Of a DNA stretch of 64,000 bases, positions 19,760 through 29,035 are shown piece after piece. Under the pieces are notes generated by a model, which was given only the letters and a program-made list of their open reading frames with translations, was not told where the DNA came from and made no database searches. Source of the DNA: Gammaproteobacteria bacterium (GTDB lineage: Bacteria; Pseudomonadota; Gammaproteobacteria; Steroidobacterales; Steroidobacteraceae). Position 1 is the first letter of the stretch; each line of letters opens with the position of its first letter. Position numbers and translations under genes: made by a program. The DNA is taken from the NCBI GenBank assembly GCA_025359565.1, contig JANYFY010000009.1, forward strand, positions 310,001 to 374,000, given 5' to 3'.

Positions 19760-20852
19760 CGCGGTATTGCGTCAAACTCTGCTTTAAAAAATTAATATCT
19801 TGATAGCGGTCAAACTCATTTTCGACCTCGCGCAATTCATTTTTTAGTTCTTGGATATCTAAATTGAATGAGCGCTGAATATCAGCAGGCGTAATTTTGG
19901 GCGGCTTTGCAAAATTGTCGGAAATCGTGAAAAGCGTAATGATTTCTAATAATTCGTCGCGCAATTGCCGAGATTGATCCTCGAGCACATGAATATAGTG
20001 TCTCAATCGCTCTTCCGCTAGCCCCGCAAGGGCGGTCGCATCAATTTGCTCGAGGTTGAGTTGCAGCTCGAGTAAACCCAATAGATCTCCGGCCTTGTAG
20101 GCTTGATTGACTCGTTGCATGAGTTCCGTTTTGCGTGCATGTTCCACAAGATCCGATTCGCGATCGGGATGCAACTCACTCACTAATTTTCGAAACACTT
20201 CACGCACCGCACGCGTGCCTCCTTCGGCGGCTTGTTGTTGTCGACTCTCGCGTTCAATGGTCTTAGTGCTTTTTTTTCGCTCTTGATACTTATCAGAGTC
20301 GTGCTTAACAGTCGAATCGGAATCCGCGCGACGGGCTTGTTGTTTGAGCCATTCAGCAAGATCTGCGGGTGTTTCACTGCCTTTGTAAGCCGATACGTCT
20401 ATCCCTAAGGTGTCGCGTGCAAACGAACGCATGATTTTTAGCTCGTCCTGCTGTTCTTCTGCATAACTGGTATCAGAGTACTTGTCGTGGAGTTGTATTA
20501 TTTTAGGATCGGGGGAGTCCGTGAGCAATTGTGAAATGAGGTGCCGGAGAATGTCCTTGACCTTGCCGCGCTCGCGCTTATTGAGCTTTTTGTGATCCAT
20601 CGCGCGATCAAACAATTCCAGCAAAGCAAAGCGCTTTACACGTAATTTAACAACTATTGGTTGATATTTATCAGCTACATCTTGTTGGTATCGTTGCCGG
20701 AATTTCTGCCACGTAAGGAGTTCCAAGCGTTGATTTTTCAATTTTTCAACTAAATTATTGAATTTTCTTTGCGCTCGTGTGAGTGTCTTGGCGCCACCGG
20801 GGATACCCACGATGAGGATGGGGACATCAAAGAGTGAGGGTGGCTGAGTCAT
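19749..20852 (-). CDS. J-domain-containing coiled-coil protein
   Basis: A 367-residue cytoplasmic protein with no signal peptide. Most of it is charged and helical, with long coiled-coil stretches at the N-terminus (LVEKLKNQRLELLTWQKFRQ) and C-terminus (QELKNELREVENEFDRYQDI). A J-domain core lies at about residues 215-270: AVREVFRKLVSELHPDRESD with the HPD tripeptide, then MQRVNQAYKAGDLLGLLELQ. It is therefore likely a DnaK co-chaperone placed within a larger adaptor, similar to hypothetical J-domain proteins seen in other Gammaproteobacteria. The client is unknown. It is divergent from the APC permease gene; 65 bases separate the two starts. Confidence 0.75.
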   Translation of the reverse strand: MTQPPSLFDVPILIVGIPGGAKTLTRAQRKFNNLVEKLKNQRLELLTWQKFRQRYQQDVADKYQPIVVKLRVKRFALLELFDRAMDHKKLNKRERGKVKDILRHLISQLLTDSPDPKIIQLHDKYSDTSYAEEQQDELKIMRSFARDTLGIDVSAYKGSETPADLAEWLKQQARRADSDSTVKHDSDKYQERKKSTKTIERESRQQQAAEGGTRAVREVFRKLVSELHPDRESDLVEHARKTELMQRVNQAYKAGDLLGLLELQLNLEQIDATALAGLAEERLRHYIHVLEDQSRQLRDELLEIITLFTISDNFAKPPKITPADIQRSFNLDIQELKNELREVENEFDRYQDINFLKQSLTQYRVSD

Positions 20853-20917
20853 TGTTCAATTCTACCGTGTCAATACCGGCGTACAATATAATCAATAGAC
20901 AATTGAGGGATAGAATT

Positions 20918-22528
20918 ATGGGTGAGCGTGGGGTCCGTAGAGAAGTGGGGGCGATGGCGCTCATGTTTACCGGTCTTGGGTCAATTATTGGCTCAGGTTG
21001 GTTATTTGGTGCTTGGCGTGCTGCCCAACTTGCGGGACCTGGCGCGATTTACGCGTGGATTATTGGTGCCGTCGTGATTCTATTTGTTGCTTTAACCTAC
21101 GCTGAGCTTGGCGCTATGTTGCCGGAGTCCGGGGGCGCAGTTCGCTATGGACATTACTCGCATGGATCGTTGGTCGGTTTTGTAGCGGGATGGGCGGCTT
21201 GGATCGCCATAGTGTCAGTGATTCCGGTTGAAGCAGAGGCCTCAGTGCAGTACATGAGCTCTTGGCCTTGGGCGTGGGCGCAAGCTCTGTATGTGCATGT
21301 GCCCGGTGGCCAAGGTGAATTGACGATTGGGGGCTTAAGTATTTGTGTGGTGCTCGTAATCATTTATTTCCTATTGAACTTTTGGAGTGTAAAAGTATTC
21401 GCTAACACCAATAGTGCAATAACGTTTTTTAAGCTTATTGTTCCCGCGGGTACTGCGGTTGCTCTGATGCTAAGCGGATTTCATTGGCAAAACTTCAGCA
21501 TTGGTGTGCATGGCGGCGCGCACGTCGGGAATTTAGCGTCCATTCTGACCGCGGTCGCGACCAGCGGCATTGTTTTTAGCTACAATGGTTTTCAAAGCCC
21601 GGTAAATCTTGCCGGAGAAGCGCGTAATCCCGGCCGTAGCGTACCTTTCGCGATTTTTGGGTCCATTGCGTTAAGCACAATAGTATACATTTTGTTGCAA
21701 ATCGCATTTCTAGGGGCGGTCGCGCCGGATCATCTACAAGAAGGTTGGGCGGCGCTTGAATATAGCTCTCCATTCGCGCAGTTAGCATTGGCTATGAACC
21801 TTAATTGGTTGGCTATATTGCTGTACGCGGATGCCTTTGTCAGTCCAAGCGGTACGGGAAGTACTTACACTGCCACTACCGCGCGAATGATTTACGCAAT
21901 GGAACGTAGCGAGACCTTACCTAAGGTATTCGGGCAAGTGCATCCACGTTACGGTATTCCCCGTCCTGCGATGTGGTTTAACTTGTTAGTGTCATTTATC
22001 TTTTTGTTCTTTTTTCGGGGTTGGGGCAAGCTCGCAGCGGTGATTTCAGTCGCGACTATCATTACTTATTTGGTGGTACCCATCAGCGTTTTGGTCCTGC
22101 GACGCACCGCACCCGATATGCATCGACCTCTACGGGTACCAGGCTTAACATTTCTCGCACCCTGCGCTTTTGTACTATCCACTTTAATGTTGTATTGGGC
22201 ACGCTGGCCGCACACGGGACAAATCATGTTACTACTGTTTTTGCCATTGCCGGTGTACTGGTATTTCCAGCTTGGCAAAGGTTGGCATGATTTTCGGCCA
22301 CACCTTCAGGGCGCATGGTGGCTAATTGCTTACTTGTTAACCATCACTGTTTTGTCATGGGCCGGCAGTAAAGAATTTGAAGGCCACGGCTATATTCCGT
22401 ATGGATGGGATCAAATGTGTGTTGCGTTGGCTGCGCTGGTGTATTGCTATTTTGGTGTGCGCAGTGGTTGGCGGACACCCGCCGTTGAGGCAGCTTCCCT
22501 TGCGGGTGGTTCAGCTAAGCTCTCCTGA
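20918..22528 (+). CDS. APC-family amino-acid permease
   Basis: An integral membrane transporter of 536 residues with about 12-14 helices. The first helix shows the APC substrate motif MFTGLGSIIGSGWLFGAWRA, and helix 6 region SGIVFSYNGFQSPVNLAGEA matches the family (glutamate following the unwound segment). It resembles aspartate:proton symporter-type permeases, but the substrate is not certain. The frame is open from 20834; ATG at 20918 with GAGGGA seven bases upstream is the sensible start. Its last 18 bases overlap the end of relA on the other strand. Confidence 0.87.
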   Translation: MGERGVRREVGAMALMFTGLGSIIGSGWLFGAWRAAQLAGPGAIYAWIIGAVVILFVALTYAELGAMLPESGGAVRYGHYSHGSLVGFVAGWAAWIAIVSVIPVEAEASVQYMSSWPWAWAQALYVHVPGGQGELTIGGLSICVVLVIIYFLLNFWSVKVFANTNSAITFFKLIVPAGTAVALMLSGFHWQNFSIGVHGGAHVGNLASILTAVATSGIVFSYNGFQSPVNLAGEARNPGRSVPFAIFGSIALSTIVYILLQIAFLGAVAPDHLQEGWAALEYSSPFAQLALAMNLNWLAILLYADAFVSPSGTGSTYTATTARMIYAMERSETLPKVFGQVHPRYGIPRPAMWFNLLVSFIFLFFFRGWGKLAAVISVATIITYLVVPISVLVLRRTAPDMHRPLRVPGLTFLAPCAFVLSTLMLYWARWPHTGQIMLLLFLPLPVYWYFQLGKGWHDFRPHLQGAWWLIAYLLTITVLSWAGSKEFEGHGYIPYGWDQMCVALAALVYCYFGVRSGWRTPAVEAASLAGGSAKLS

Positions 22529-24322
22529 CTGTTTAGACACTCTATTTTTCTTATGTTTCGCGCTAGTCACTTTCGCAACTTTTGAGGTCTTTGCCGGCAC
22601 TTCGGCCAACTCCCAGGCGACGAGTAATACTCGGGCCGGTGTTTTCGCCGAAATGTGTGCAAAATTTAAACAATTTGTGGCATGAATACTGACGCCTCGG
22701 CCTACTGTGATGTATCCCGCAATGGATTCGGGTGGTACTGGTTTGCAGCACCGCGCATAGGTAGACAACATATCATGAACGCCGTGGACTTCGGGTTCAG
22801 CGGAATATGGCTTACGCACCGGTAGGATGCGCGGCGTAGGTGCCGGGCGTTGCAACCGGGATCGCTTAGAATCTGATGCGATCGCGGCGTTGCTATCCTG
22901 TTTGCGAAACCAGGCACGAACTTTATTGCGATGGCGGGCGCTGGCAATGAATCCGGATCGAGGGGCTAACCAGTCGCGCGATGGTTGCCCGATTTTGGTG
23001 GCAATGATTTCCACGGTTTCGCTGTTTTTTAGAGGATAGTTAAGCGGTACGATTCGCCCGTTGACCTTGGCGCCACGTGTACGATGGCCTAAGTCGGTAT
23101 GAACTTGATAGGCAAAGTCTAGCGGTGTGCCACCCATAGAGACATCGACAATGTCCCCCTTTGGTGAAACCACATAGATGCGATCAGTAAATAGACTGAC
23201 GCGCATACGTTCGAGGAAGTCACGCTCGGTATCGTTGCCCGCTGGCGCGAGTAACACGCGTAATCGATTGATTTTTTCTTCATAAATTAGATTACCACGT
23301 CCCCCTTCCTTATAGCGCCAATGCGCTGCTACGCCGCGTTCTGAGCTGACATGCATCTCGTGCGTGCGAATTTGAATTTCAACCGACTGGTTACCCGGAC
23401 CAATAACAGCTGTGTGGATCGATCGATACGAGTTGTCTTTCGGCGTTGCAATGTAGTCAGCGAATTCACCGGGAATTGGCGCCCAAAGAGAGTGCACGAC
23501 GCCAAGCGCCGCGTAGCAATTTGTTATGTTATTAACACGGATGCGAGCAGCCCGAACGTCCATCAACTGATCGAAGGCTAGGTGCTTGGCCTGCATTTTT
23601 CGCCAAATGCTATAAATATGTTTAGGGCGGCCTTCAATTACCGCATCGATTCCCATTTCTCTCAAGCGCTGATGCAGCGAGGTGATAAGTTCCTCAATAT
23701 ATAGCTCCCGGTCGGCGCGTCGTGCTTTGAGTGCAGCAGCGATATATTTGTAATCGGTAGACTGTAAATACCGAAATGCGAGATCTTCGAGTTCCCATTT
23801 CAGTTGCCAGATTCCGAGTCGATTGGCAAGCGGGGCATACACTTCTCGAGTTTCGATGGCTAACTGACGCTGATCCAAACTGCTAAAGATCTTAGCGCAG
23901 CGCATTTTTTGTAACTGCTCGGCGAGCCGGACCACCACCAGCCGCACATCGCCGATGACCGCCAAAAGCATTTTTCTCAAAGTTTCGGATTGGCGATTCT
24001 CTAAACCGCGCTCGGGAGTCCAATCTGTAGCTAAGCCAAATTCACCTAGCTGGTTAAGTTCATGCGCAAGATGTGTGGCTTCGATGCCAAAGCGCTTTGC
24101 AGCATTATCGCGATCCAAAAACTTGGCGTTGAGGAGTGGAGCAATCATGGCCGCTATAACAATATCGTCGTCGGCCTCCAGCGATCTGACGATTTGTGCC
24201 ACGTCCAACGCTGCGCGTCGTAGCACTTCGCCACGTGGCTCGAGATCAAGCCCTTTAAGTTGATCGAACGCTAACGTTAGCTGCGAGCTCTCTATATTTC
24301 GGGTAGTTGCCGTGGTTTCCAC
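22511..24322 (-). CDS. relA: RelA-type (p)ppGpp synthetase lacking the ACT domain
   Basis: A 603-residue RelA/SpoT homologue, far shorter than E. coli RelA (744). The hydrolase half is inactive: the HD pair is replaced in IVIAAMIAPLLNAKFLD. The synthetase half is intact, with GRPKHIYSIWRKMQAKH, the catalytic aspartate in LMDVRAARI and glutamate in VEIQIRTHEM, near residues 215-315. TGS follows (RIYVVSPKGDIVDVSMGG), then helices and the zinc-finger/RIS motif ARCCKPVPPESIAGYITVGR with GVSIHATNC. There the protein stops, after a basic tail (KHKKNRVSKQS), so the C-terminal ACT/RRM domain that contacts the ribosome is absent. The end overlaps the APC permease gene. Confidence 0.9.
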   Translation of the reverse strand: METTATTRNIESSQLTLAFDQLKGLDLEPRGEVLRRAALDVAQIVRSLEADDDIVIAAMIAPLLNAKFLDRDNAAKRFGIEATHLAHELNQLGEFGLATDWTPERGLENRQSETLRKMLLAVIGDVRLVVVRLAEQLQKMRCAKIFSSLDQRQLAIETREVYAPLANRLGIWQLKWELEDLAFRYLQSTDYKYIAAALKARRADRELYIEELITSLHQRLREMGIDAVIEGRPKHIYSIWRKMQAKHLAFDQLMDVRAARIRVNNITNCYAALGVVHSLWAPIPGEFADYIATPKDNSYRSIHTAVIGPGNQSVEIQIRTHEMHVSSERGVAAHWRYKEGGRGNLIYEEKINRLRVLLAPAGNDTERDFLERMRVSLFTDRIYVVSPKGDIVDVSMGGTPLDFAYQVHTDLGHRTRGAKVNGRIVPLNYPLKNSETVEIIATKIGQPSRDWLAPRSGFIASARHRNKVRAWFRKQDSNAAIASDSKRSRLQRPAPTPRILPVRKPYSAEPEVHGVHDMLSTYARCCKPVPPESIAGYITVGRGVSIHATNCLNFAHISAKTPARVLLVAWELAEVPAKTSKVAKVTSAKHKKNRVSKQSGELS

Positions 24323-24339
24323 GTTGTTAAGCCTAAGGC

Positions 24340-24918
24340 ATGAGTGTGTTTAAGCGCTTATTGTCGGTATCATACCTGCCCATGGCCACCTTTAAGAATC
24401 TGCTTGATTTACCGACCGTGCGTGTACTTGGCATTGATCCAGGTTCGCAACGTACTGGGTTCGGAGTGCTAGATGCCACCGGCCCGCGACTGATTTATGT
24501 AGCGAGCGGTGTTATTCGGACCGGGGACGGGGAATTCGCGCAGCGTTTATGCGAAATTTTTCGTTGCGTTCGCACCCTTGTCGCTGAATACCGACCACAA
24601 GAAGTCGCCATTGAGAAGGTGTTTGTCAATCGTAACCCGGACAGTGCATTGAAGCTGGGGCAAGCGCGGGGTGCTGCAATTTGTGGAACGGCAGAGGCTG
24701 AGGTGGAGATTTTTGAGTATGCCCCGCGGCAAATTAAACTAGCGGTTGTTGGATCCGGCAGCGCTGAAAAAGACCAAGTTCAATTGATGATGAGAAGTAT
24801 TCTTAAATTAGAAGGGCCCGTAAGGGCGGATGCAGCGGATGCGCTTGCGACAGCGGTTTGCCATGCTTTGCGGGGCCGAATGCTTAAGTCCTTAAAAACT
24901 GTAGCCCGCCGCGCATGA
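24340..24918 (+). CDS. ruvC: Crossover junction endodeoxyribonuclease RuvC
   Basis: Resolves Holliday junctions by symmetric nicking. Catalytic acids are all present in 192 residues: VLGIDPGSQRTGFG near residue 30, VAIEKVFVNRNPDSALKLGQ near residue 90, and RADAADALATAVCHAL near the C-terminus. The N-terminus is longer than normal by about 20 residues if ATG at 24340 is used; an internal ATG (MATFKNLLDL, base 24382) would give a more usual length, and either is possible. It is first of ruvC-ruvA-ruvB and overlaps ruvA by ATGA. It is divergent from relA with a 17-base gap. Confidence 0.94.
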   Translation: MSVFKRLLSVSYLPMATFKNLLDLPTVRVLGIDPGSQRTGFGVLDATGPRLIYVASGVIRTGDGEFAQRLCEIFRCVRTLVAEYRPQEVAIEKVFVNRNPDSALKLGQARGAAICGTAEAEVEIFEYAPRQIKLAVVGSGSAEKDQVQLMMRSILKLEGPVRADAADALATAVCHALRGRMLKSLKTVARRA

Positions 24919-25514
24919 TTGGGTTTCTCAAAGGCCGTTTGGCCGCTAAACAGCCACCGAGTTTACTGATAGATGTGGGGGGCGTGGGCTATGAGTTAGA
25001 AGCGCCAATGTCTACTTTTTATGGGCTGCCTGCGGTGGGGGAAGCGGTTGCGGTATTTACGCATTTGGTGGTTCGGGAGGATGCACATATTTTGTATGCT
25101 TTCGGCACGGACAGTGAACGACGTCTCTTTCGAGGACTACTAAAGGTTTCCGGTGTGGGTCCTAAACTTGCGTTGGGAATTCTCTCGGGGGCCAGTGTAG
25201 AAGATTTTTTACGTACTGTTGAGGCTGAAGATGCCACGATGCTGTGCCGAATTCCAGGTATCGGGCGAAAAACTGCTGAACGGGTAATCATTGAAATGCG
25301 CGACAATGTTAAGAAACTTTCCGCACCCACTTCGGGTCGTATGGATGGGGGTTTAAGTGGAGCCAGTAGCGTTCAGAATGAAGCCTTTACTGCGCTGATC
25401 GCGTTGGGTTACAAACCCGCGGAGGTCTCGCGTCTCTTAAATTCGGTGGATGAACCCGGATTATCCACGACTGATTTGATTCGTCGGGCGCTTAAGTCCG
25501 CCGCTAAAGCGTAA
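24915..25514 (+). CDS. ruvA: Holliday junction DNA helicase RuvA
   Basis: Tetrameric protein that clamps the four-way junction and loads RuvB. In 199 residues: the OB-fold N-domain (MIGFLKGRLAAKQPPSLLID), two helix-hairpin-helix motifs (LLKVSGVGPKLALGILSG and LCRIPGIGRKTAERVIIEM) and the C-terminal domain that touches RuvB (ALIALGYKPAEVSRLLNSV). It starts within the ruvC stop codon and is followed three bases on by ruvB, the usual coupled order. Confidence 0.96.
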   Translation: MIGFLKGRLAAKQPPSLLIDVGGVGYELEAPMSTFYGLPAVGEAVAVFTHLVVREDAHILYAFGTDSERRLFRGLLKVSGVGPKLALGILSGASVEDFLRTVEAEDATMLCRIPGIGRKTAERVIIEMRDNVKKLSAPTSGRMDGGLSGASSVQNEAFTALIALGYKPAEVSRLLNSVDEPGLSTTDLIRRALKSAAKA

Positions 25515-25517
25515 ACA

Positions 25518-26567
25518 ATGAGTATTGAAAACGATCGAATTATAACCGGTAAGGCAGGGCGAGATGAAGAAGTCATCGATCGTGCCGTACGCCCCAAATC
25601 GCTAGCAGATTATGTGGGGCAACCCAATGTAAAGACTCAGATGGATATTTTTATTCAAGCAGCCCGCAATCGCGGTGAAGCTCTGGATCATGTGTTGATT
25701 TTTGGTCCACCTGGCCTTGGAAAGACGACGCTTGCCAATATTATTGCCAACGAACTTAAGGTGAACTTGCGCCAAACTTCCGGGCCTGTTCTGGAGCGAC
25801 CCGGTGATTTGGCCGCGTTACTGACTAATTTGGAGCCAAGGGACGTACTATTTGTCGATGAGATTCATCGCCTAAGTCCGGTGGTGGAGGAAGTGTTGTA
25901 TCCGGCCATGGAGGATTCGCAACTAGATCTCATGATCGGCGAAGGTCCAGGCGCACGATCAATTAAATTGGATCTTCCACCCTTTACTTTAGTGGGTGCA
26001 ACCACCCGCGCGGGTCTTTTGACCTCGCCACTGCGCGATCGATTTGGAATTGTGCAGCGGTTGGAATTTTACAGCACAGAAGACTTGACCAAAATTGTGG
26101 TGCGCAGCGCTACCATTATGAATTTACAGCTTAAGCCCGGAGGGGCGGATCGAATTGCCGAGCGCTCGCGCGGAACGCCGCGTATTGCCAATCGATTATT
26201 ACGGCGAGTACGCGATTTTGCAGAAGTCAAAGCTGGGGGCGTGATCAGTGCAGAAGTAGCCCTCGCCGCGCTGAATATGCTGGAAGTTGATCCACAGGGA
26301 TTCGATATGCTCGATCGGAAACTATTGCTGACCGTCATTGAAAAGTTTGAAGGCGGTCCGGTCGGAGTGGATAGTCTGGCAGCAGCGATGAGTGAAGAGC
26401 GCGGAACAATTGAGGATGTGATTGAGCCATTTCTCATTCAGCAAGGATTTATTATGCGTACTGCGCGCGGCAGAGTCGCTACTCGCAGCGCTTACGCTCA
26501 TTTCGGTCTAGCTCCGCCCGTTGTCGAGCGCGATCTTAATCTGCCGCTTTTTAGGGGCACAGAGTGA
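25518..26567 (+). CDS. ruvB: Holliday junction branch-migration ATPase RuvB
   Basis: Hexameric AAA+ motor that drives branch migration. In 349 residues: N-terminal [20 protein letters not shown], Walker A in [20 protein letters not shown] near residue 62, Walker B in [16 protein letters not shown] near residue 113, sensor 1 and the arginine-finger region [19 protein letters not shown], and the winged-helix C-domain with [17 protein letters not shown]. The stop is directly followed by the ATG of ybgC without a spacer, joining DNA repair to the Tol-Pal genes in one transcript, as in Pseudomonas. Confidence 0.97.
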   Translation: MSIENDRIITGKAGRDEEVIDRAVRPKSLADYVGQPNVKTQMDIFIQAARNRGEALDHVLIFGPPGLGKTTLANIIANELKVNLRQTSGPVLERPGDLAALLTNLEPRDVLFVDEIHRLSPVVEEVLYPAMEDSQLDLMIGEGPGARSIKLDLPPFTLVGATTRAGLLTSPLRDRFGIVQRLEFYSTEDLTKIVVRSATIMNLQLKPGGADRIAERSRGTPRIANRLLRRVRDFAEVKAGGVISAEVALAALNMLEVDPQGFDMLDRKLLLTVIEKFEGGPVGVDSLAAAMSEERGTIEDVIEPFLIQQGFIMRTARGRVATRSAYAHFGLAPPVVERDLNLPLFRGTE

Positions 26568-26978
26568 ATGCAGAACATACCTAGTTTCTCCTGTCGCTAT
26601 CGTATCTATTGGGAAGATACCGATGCCGGCGGCGTGGTTTATTACGCTAATTATTTGAAGTTTATGGAACGTTGTCGGACCGATTGGCTACGTGCGTTGG
26701 GGATTGACCAAGGACAATTACATGCTGACCGAAATGTGCAGTTTGCGGTGGTCAACGTTGCAGTCGATTTTTTGCGACCTGCGGTTTTGGACGATGAGAT
26801 CACAGTGACAGCCGCTTTGGAGCGCTTCAGTGGCGCAGCGATCGCATTCAAGCAGACAATTTGGCGTGGCGAGACCCAGATCATTGATGCTAGCACTCGA
26901 GTGGTGTGTTTGGACTCACTGACTATGAAGCCACGTGCCATTCCGAAAGATTTGTTTCTAGAATGGCGTAAGGAGTAG
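26568..26978 (+). CDS. ybgC: Tol-Pal-associated acyl-CoA thioesterase
   Basis: A hot-dog-fold thioesterase of 136 residues. The catalytic aspartate lies in RIYWEDTDAGGVVYYANYLK near residue 15, and FMERCRTDWLRALG follows as in all YbgC proteins. It hydrolyses acyl-CoA or acyl-ACP and is thought to touch phospholipid metabolism at the cell membrane. It opens the Tol-Pal set, with its ATG touching the ruvB stop and only four bases before tolQ. Confidence 0.94.
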   Translation: MQNIPSFSCRYRIYWEDTDAGGVVYYANYLKFMERCRTDWLRALGIDQGQLHADRNVQFAVVNVAVDFLRPAVLDDEITVTAALERFSGAAIAFKQTIWRGETQIIDASTRVVCLDSLTMKPRAIPKDLFLEWRKE

Positions 26979-26982
26979 CGTA

Positions 26983-27669
26983 ATGGGTGATGACCTTTCT
27001 ATGTGGACGCTGGTGCTGAGCGCAAGCCCCATCGTTCAAGCGGTAATGTTGTTGTTGTTGGCGGCTTCTGTGGCATCGTGGGCGGTCATTTTGCGTAAGC
27101 GCCGAGTGATCGCGCAATCGCGCCATCAAGCCGATCAATTTGAAACGGCGTTTTGGTCAGGCGGGGATCTTGGCAATCTTTACCGCAGTATTGAGACCAA
27201 AGGTCGGTCGGGTACCGGTATGCAAAGCATATTCGAGTCAGGGTTTGGCGAGTTTAGTCGCCTAAGCCACCATGCAGCTGCGGGCGACCAACTATTAGAA
27301 GGCGCGCGTCGTGCGATGCGTGTCGCGCAGATGCGTGAAATCGATCGTCTGGAGCACAATCTTGCAATGCTTGCTACGGTAGGCTCGACTAGTCCCTATG
27401 TGGGATTATTTGGCACGGTTTGGGGCATTATGAGTGCTTTTCATAATTTGGGAAATGTACAGCAGGCCACTCTAGCAGCAGTCGCTCCTGGGATTGCGGA
27501 GGCGTTGATTACGACTGCCATTGGTTTGTTTGCTGCAATCCCTGCGGTGGTTGCCTACAATCGTTTCGCCGATCAAGTGAGTCGTTTGGAATTGCGTTTT
27601 GATACTTTCATGGAAGAGTTTTCTAGCATTTTGCAGCGTCATGGTTCTGCACGCTCGGCGCAGGTCTAG
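26983..27669 (+). CDS. tolQ: Tol-Pal system proton channel protein TolQ
   Basis: A 228-residue inner-membrane protein of the MotA/TolQ/ExbB family with three membrane helices: residues about 13-37 (IVQAVMLLLLAASVASWAVI), about 130-155 and about 165-190. The conserved pair is visible in LATVGSTSPYVGLFGTVWGI and in ALITTAIGLFAAIPAVVAYN. With TolR it forms the proton-driven motor that powers TolA and keeps the outer membrane pulled in at division. It lies in the usual order ybgC-tolQ-tolR-tolA. Confidence 0.96.
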   Translation: MGDDLSMWTLVLSASPIVQAVMLLLLAASVASWAVILRKRRVIAQSRHQADQFETAFWSGGDLGNLYRSIETKGRSGTGMQSIFESGFGEFSRLSHHAAAGDQLLEGARRAMRVAQMREIDRLEHNLAMLATVGSTSPYVGLFGTVWGIMSAFHNLGNVQQATLAAVAPGIAEALITTAIGLFAAIPAVVAYNRFADQVSRLELRFDTFMEEFSSILQRHGSARSAQV

Positions 27670-27672
27670 TTC

Positions 27673-28152
27673 GTGCAGGGACAGACGCGCAAACGTCGGT
27701 TAATGGGCGAGATTAATGTTGTACCTTATATCGACGTGATGCTGGTGTTGCTGGTGATATTCATGATCACTGCACCGCTACTTAAAGAAGGCGTGAAGGT
27801 GGACCTGCCCACTGCCGGTGCCGAACCCTTGGATGCATCATTCCTAGCCAAGCACGAACCACTCATTTTGACGATTGATGGGCACGGCAAACTTTATGTA
27901 AATATTGGTAGTAACCCAGATCACATGGTCAACGAAGCAACGGTGAGCATGCGAACCGGCGCCGTGCTACGCCGGGATCCGCAAACGCCGATCTTGGTCA
28001 AAGCGGATACGACGGTTCCGTATGGCCTAGTGGTGCATGCCATGGTGCTTTTGCAGCGAGCGGGTGCGAGCAAAGTTGGTTTCTTAACGGACCCCGAGCG
28101 CACTGCAGTGCGACAGCACTTTGAACCCAGTGCCGCGGTTCATGCGCCGTAA
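27673..28152 (+). CDS. tolR: Tol-Pal system protein TolR
   Basis: A 159-residue ExbD/TolR protein with a single N-terminal helix. The channel aspartate is in INVVPYIDVMLVLLVIFMIT near residue 23, and the periplasmic domain follows from about residue 45 (VKVDLPTAGAEPLD). The start is GTG at 27673, three bases after the tolQ stop. It is directly followed by tolA without a spacer. Confidence 0.95.
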   Translation: MQGQTRKRRLMGEINVVPYIDVMLVLLVIFMITAPLLKEGVKVDLPTAGAEPLDASFLAKHEPLILTIDGHGKLYVNIGSNPDHMVNEATVSMRTGAVLRRDPQTPILVKADTTVPYGLVVHAMVLLQRAGASKVGFLTDPERTAVRQHFEPSAAVHAP

Positions 28153-29028
28153 ATGCTGGATTTTTTGCGCCACCACTCTGGGTCAGTATTTCAGTCCGTT
28201 TTATTGCACGGATTATTAGTGGGTGTGTTGTTAGCGCTCACGCATTTTTCAATTCCTCATAGGGCTGAAATAGAGCAGCCTTTGCCGTTAGATGCGGTAG
28301 TCGTCGATTCCAGAGTTTTACATGCGGCCGCCGCAGCAGCGGAGGCCAAAGCTGCGGCCAAAGCTGCGGCCGAGGCCGAGACTGAAGCAAGGCAGGCGGC
28401 TTTGATTAAGCGCGCCGAAGAGCTTAAGCAAGCTGTAATACAGCGTGAGTCCGAAGCGAAGGCACTTGCCGCCGCGAATGCTAAGCAGGCCGCTGTGACC
28501 CAACACGCGATTGAACTAAAGCAGTTAGCCGAAGCCAAAAGTGCAGCTGCCACCGTTACTGCTGAGGCCAAGGCCAAGACTATGGCTATTGCTTTGGCTG
28601 GAGCAAAGAAAGCGGCTGAGGCAAAGAAAGCGGCCGATGTTAAGCACGCTGGCGAAGTAAATCATGCCGCCGACGCACGGCGAAAAGCGGAAGGAGAAGC
28701 GGAGTTGCGACGGCAAGTGGCCGAAGAGGAACGTTTAAGCGCGCTAGAAACGGGTCCATTAATGGACCGTTATAAGGCGAGCCTACAGAATCGCATCACC
28801 CATGCGTGGATTAAGCCCGCGTCCGCCAGAGTGGGCATTGATTGTGTCGTCGCCGTAACCCAGTCTCCCATTGGCGAGGTTACCAATGCTCGTGTAACCG
28901 AGTGCAACGGGGACGCGGCAGTGCGTCAATCCATCGAGAATGCGGTCTATCGGGCGTCACCCTTGCCAGAGCCACCCGATCCAGCATTATTTCAACGAAA
29001 CTTTTCCTTCAGATTTAAACCTAATTAG
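28153..29028 (+). CDS. tolA: Tol-Pal system protein TolA
   Basis: The envelope-spanning link of the Tol system, 291 residues. One membrane helix (VLLHGLLVGVLLALTHF, about residues 18-35), a long alanine- and lysine-rich helix (about residues 55-205, for example AEAKAAAKAAAEAETEARQA), and the C-terminal TolA domain (about 205-291: YKASLQNRITHAWIKPASAR, with the cysteine pair IDCVVAV and VTECNGDAAV). The alanine-rich arm is encoded by many repeats of related codons and is shorter than that of E. coli. Its stop lies seven bases before tolB. Confidence 0.93.
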   Translation: MLDFLRHHSGSVFQSVLLHGLLVGVLLALTHFSIPHRAEIEQPLPLDAVVVDSRVLHAAAAAAEAKAAAKAAAEAETEARQAALIKRAEELKQAVIQRESEAKALAAANAKQAAVTQHAIELKQLAEAKSAAATVTAEAKAKTMAIALAGAKKAAEAKKAADVKHAGEVNHAADARRKAEGEAELRRQVAEEERLSALETGPLMDRYKASLQNRITHAWIKPASARVGIDCVVAVTQSPIGEVTNARVTECNGDAAVRQSIENAVYRASPLPEPPDPALFQRNFSFRFKPN

Positions 29029-29035
29029 AAGGCCA

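Noticed and set aside
22377-22685. Open frame over the end of the APC permease and relA
   Set aside because: It crosses the tails of two real genes in another frame and has no start signal or motif.
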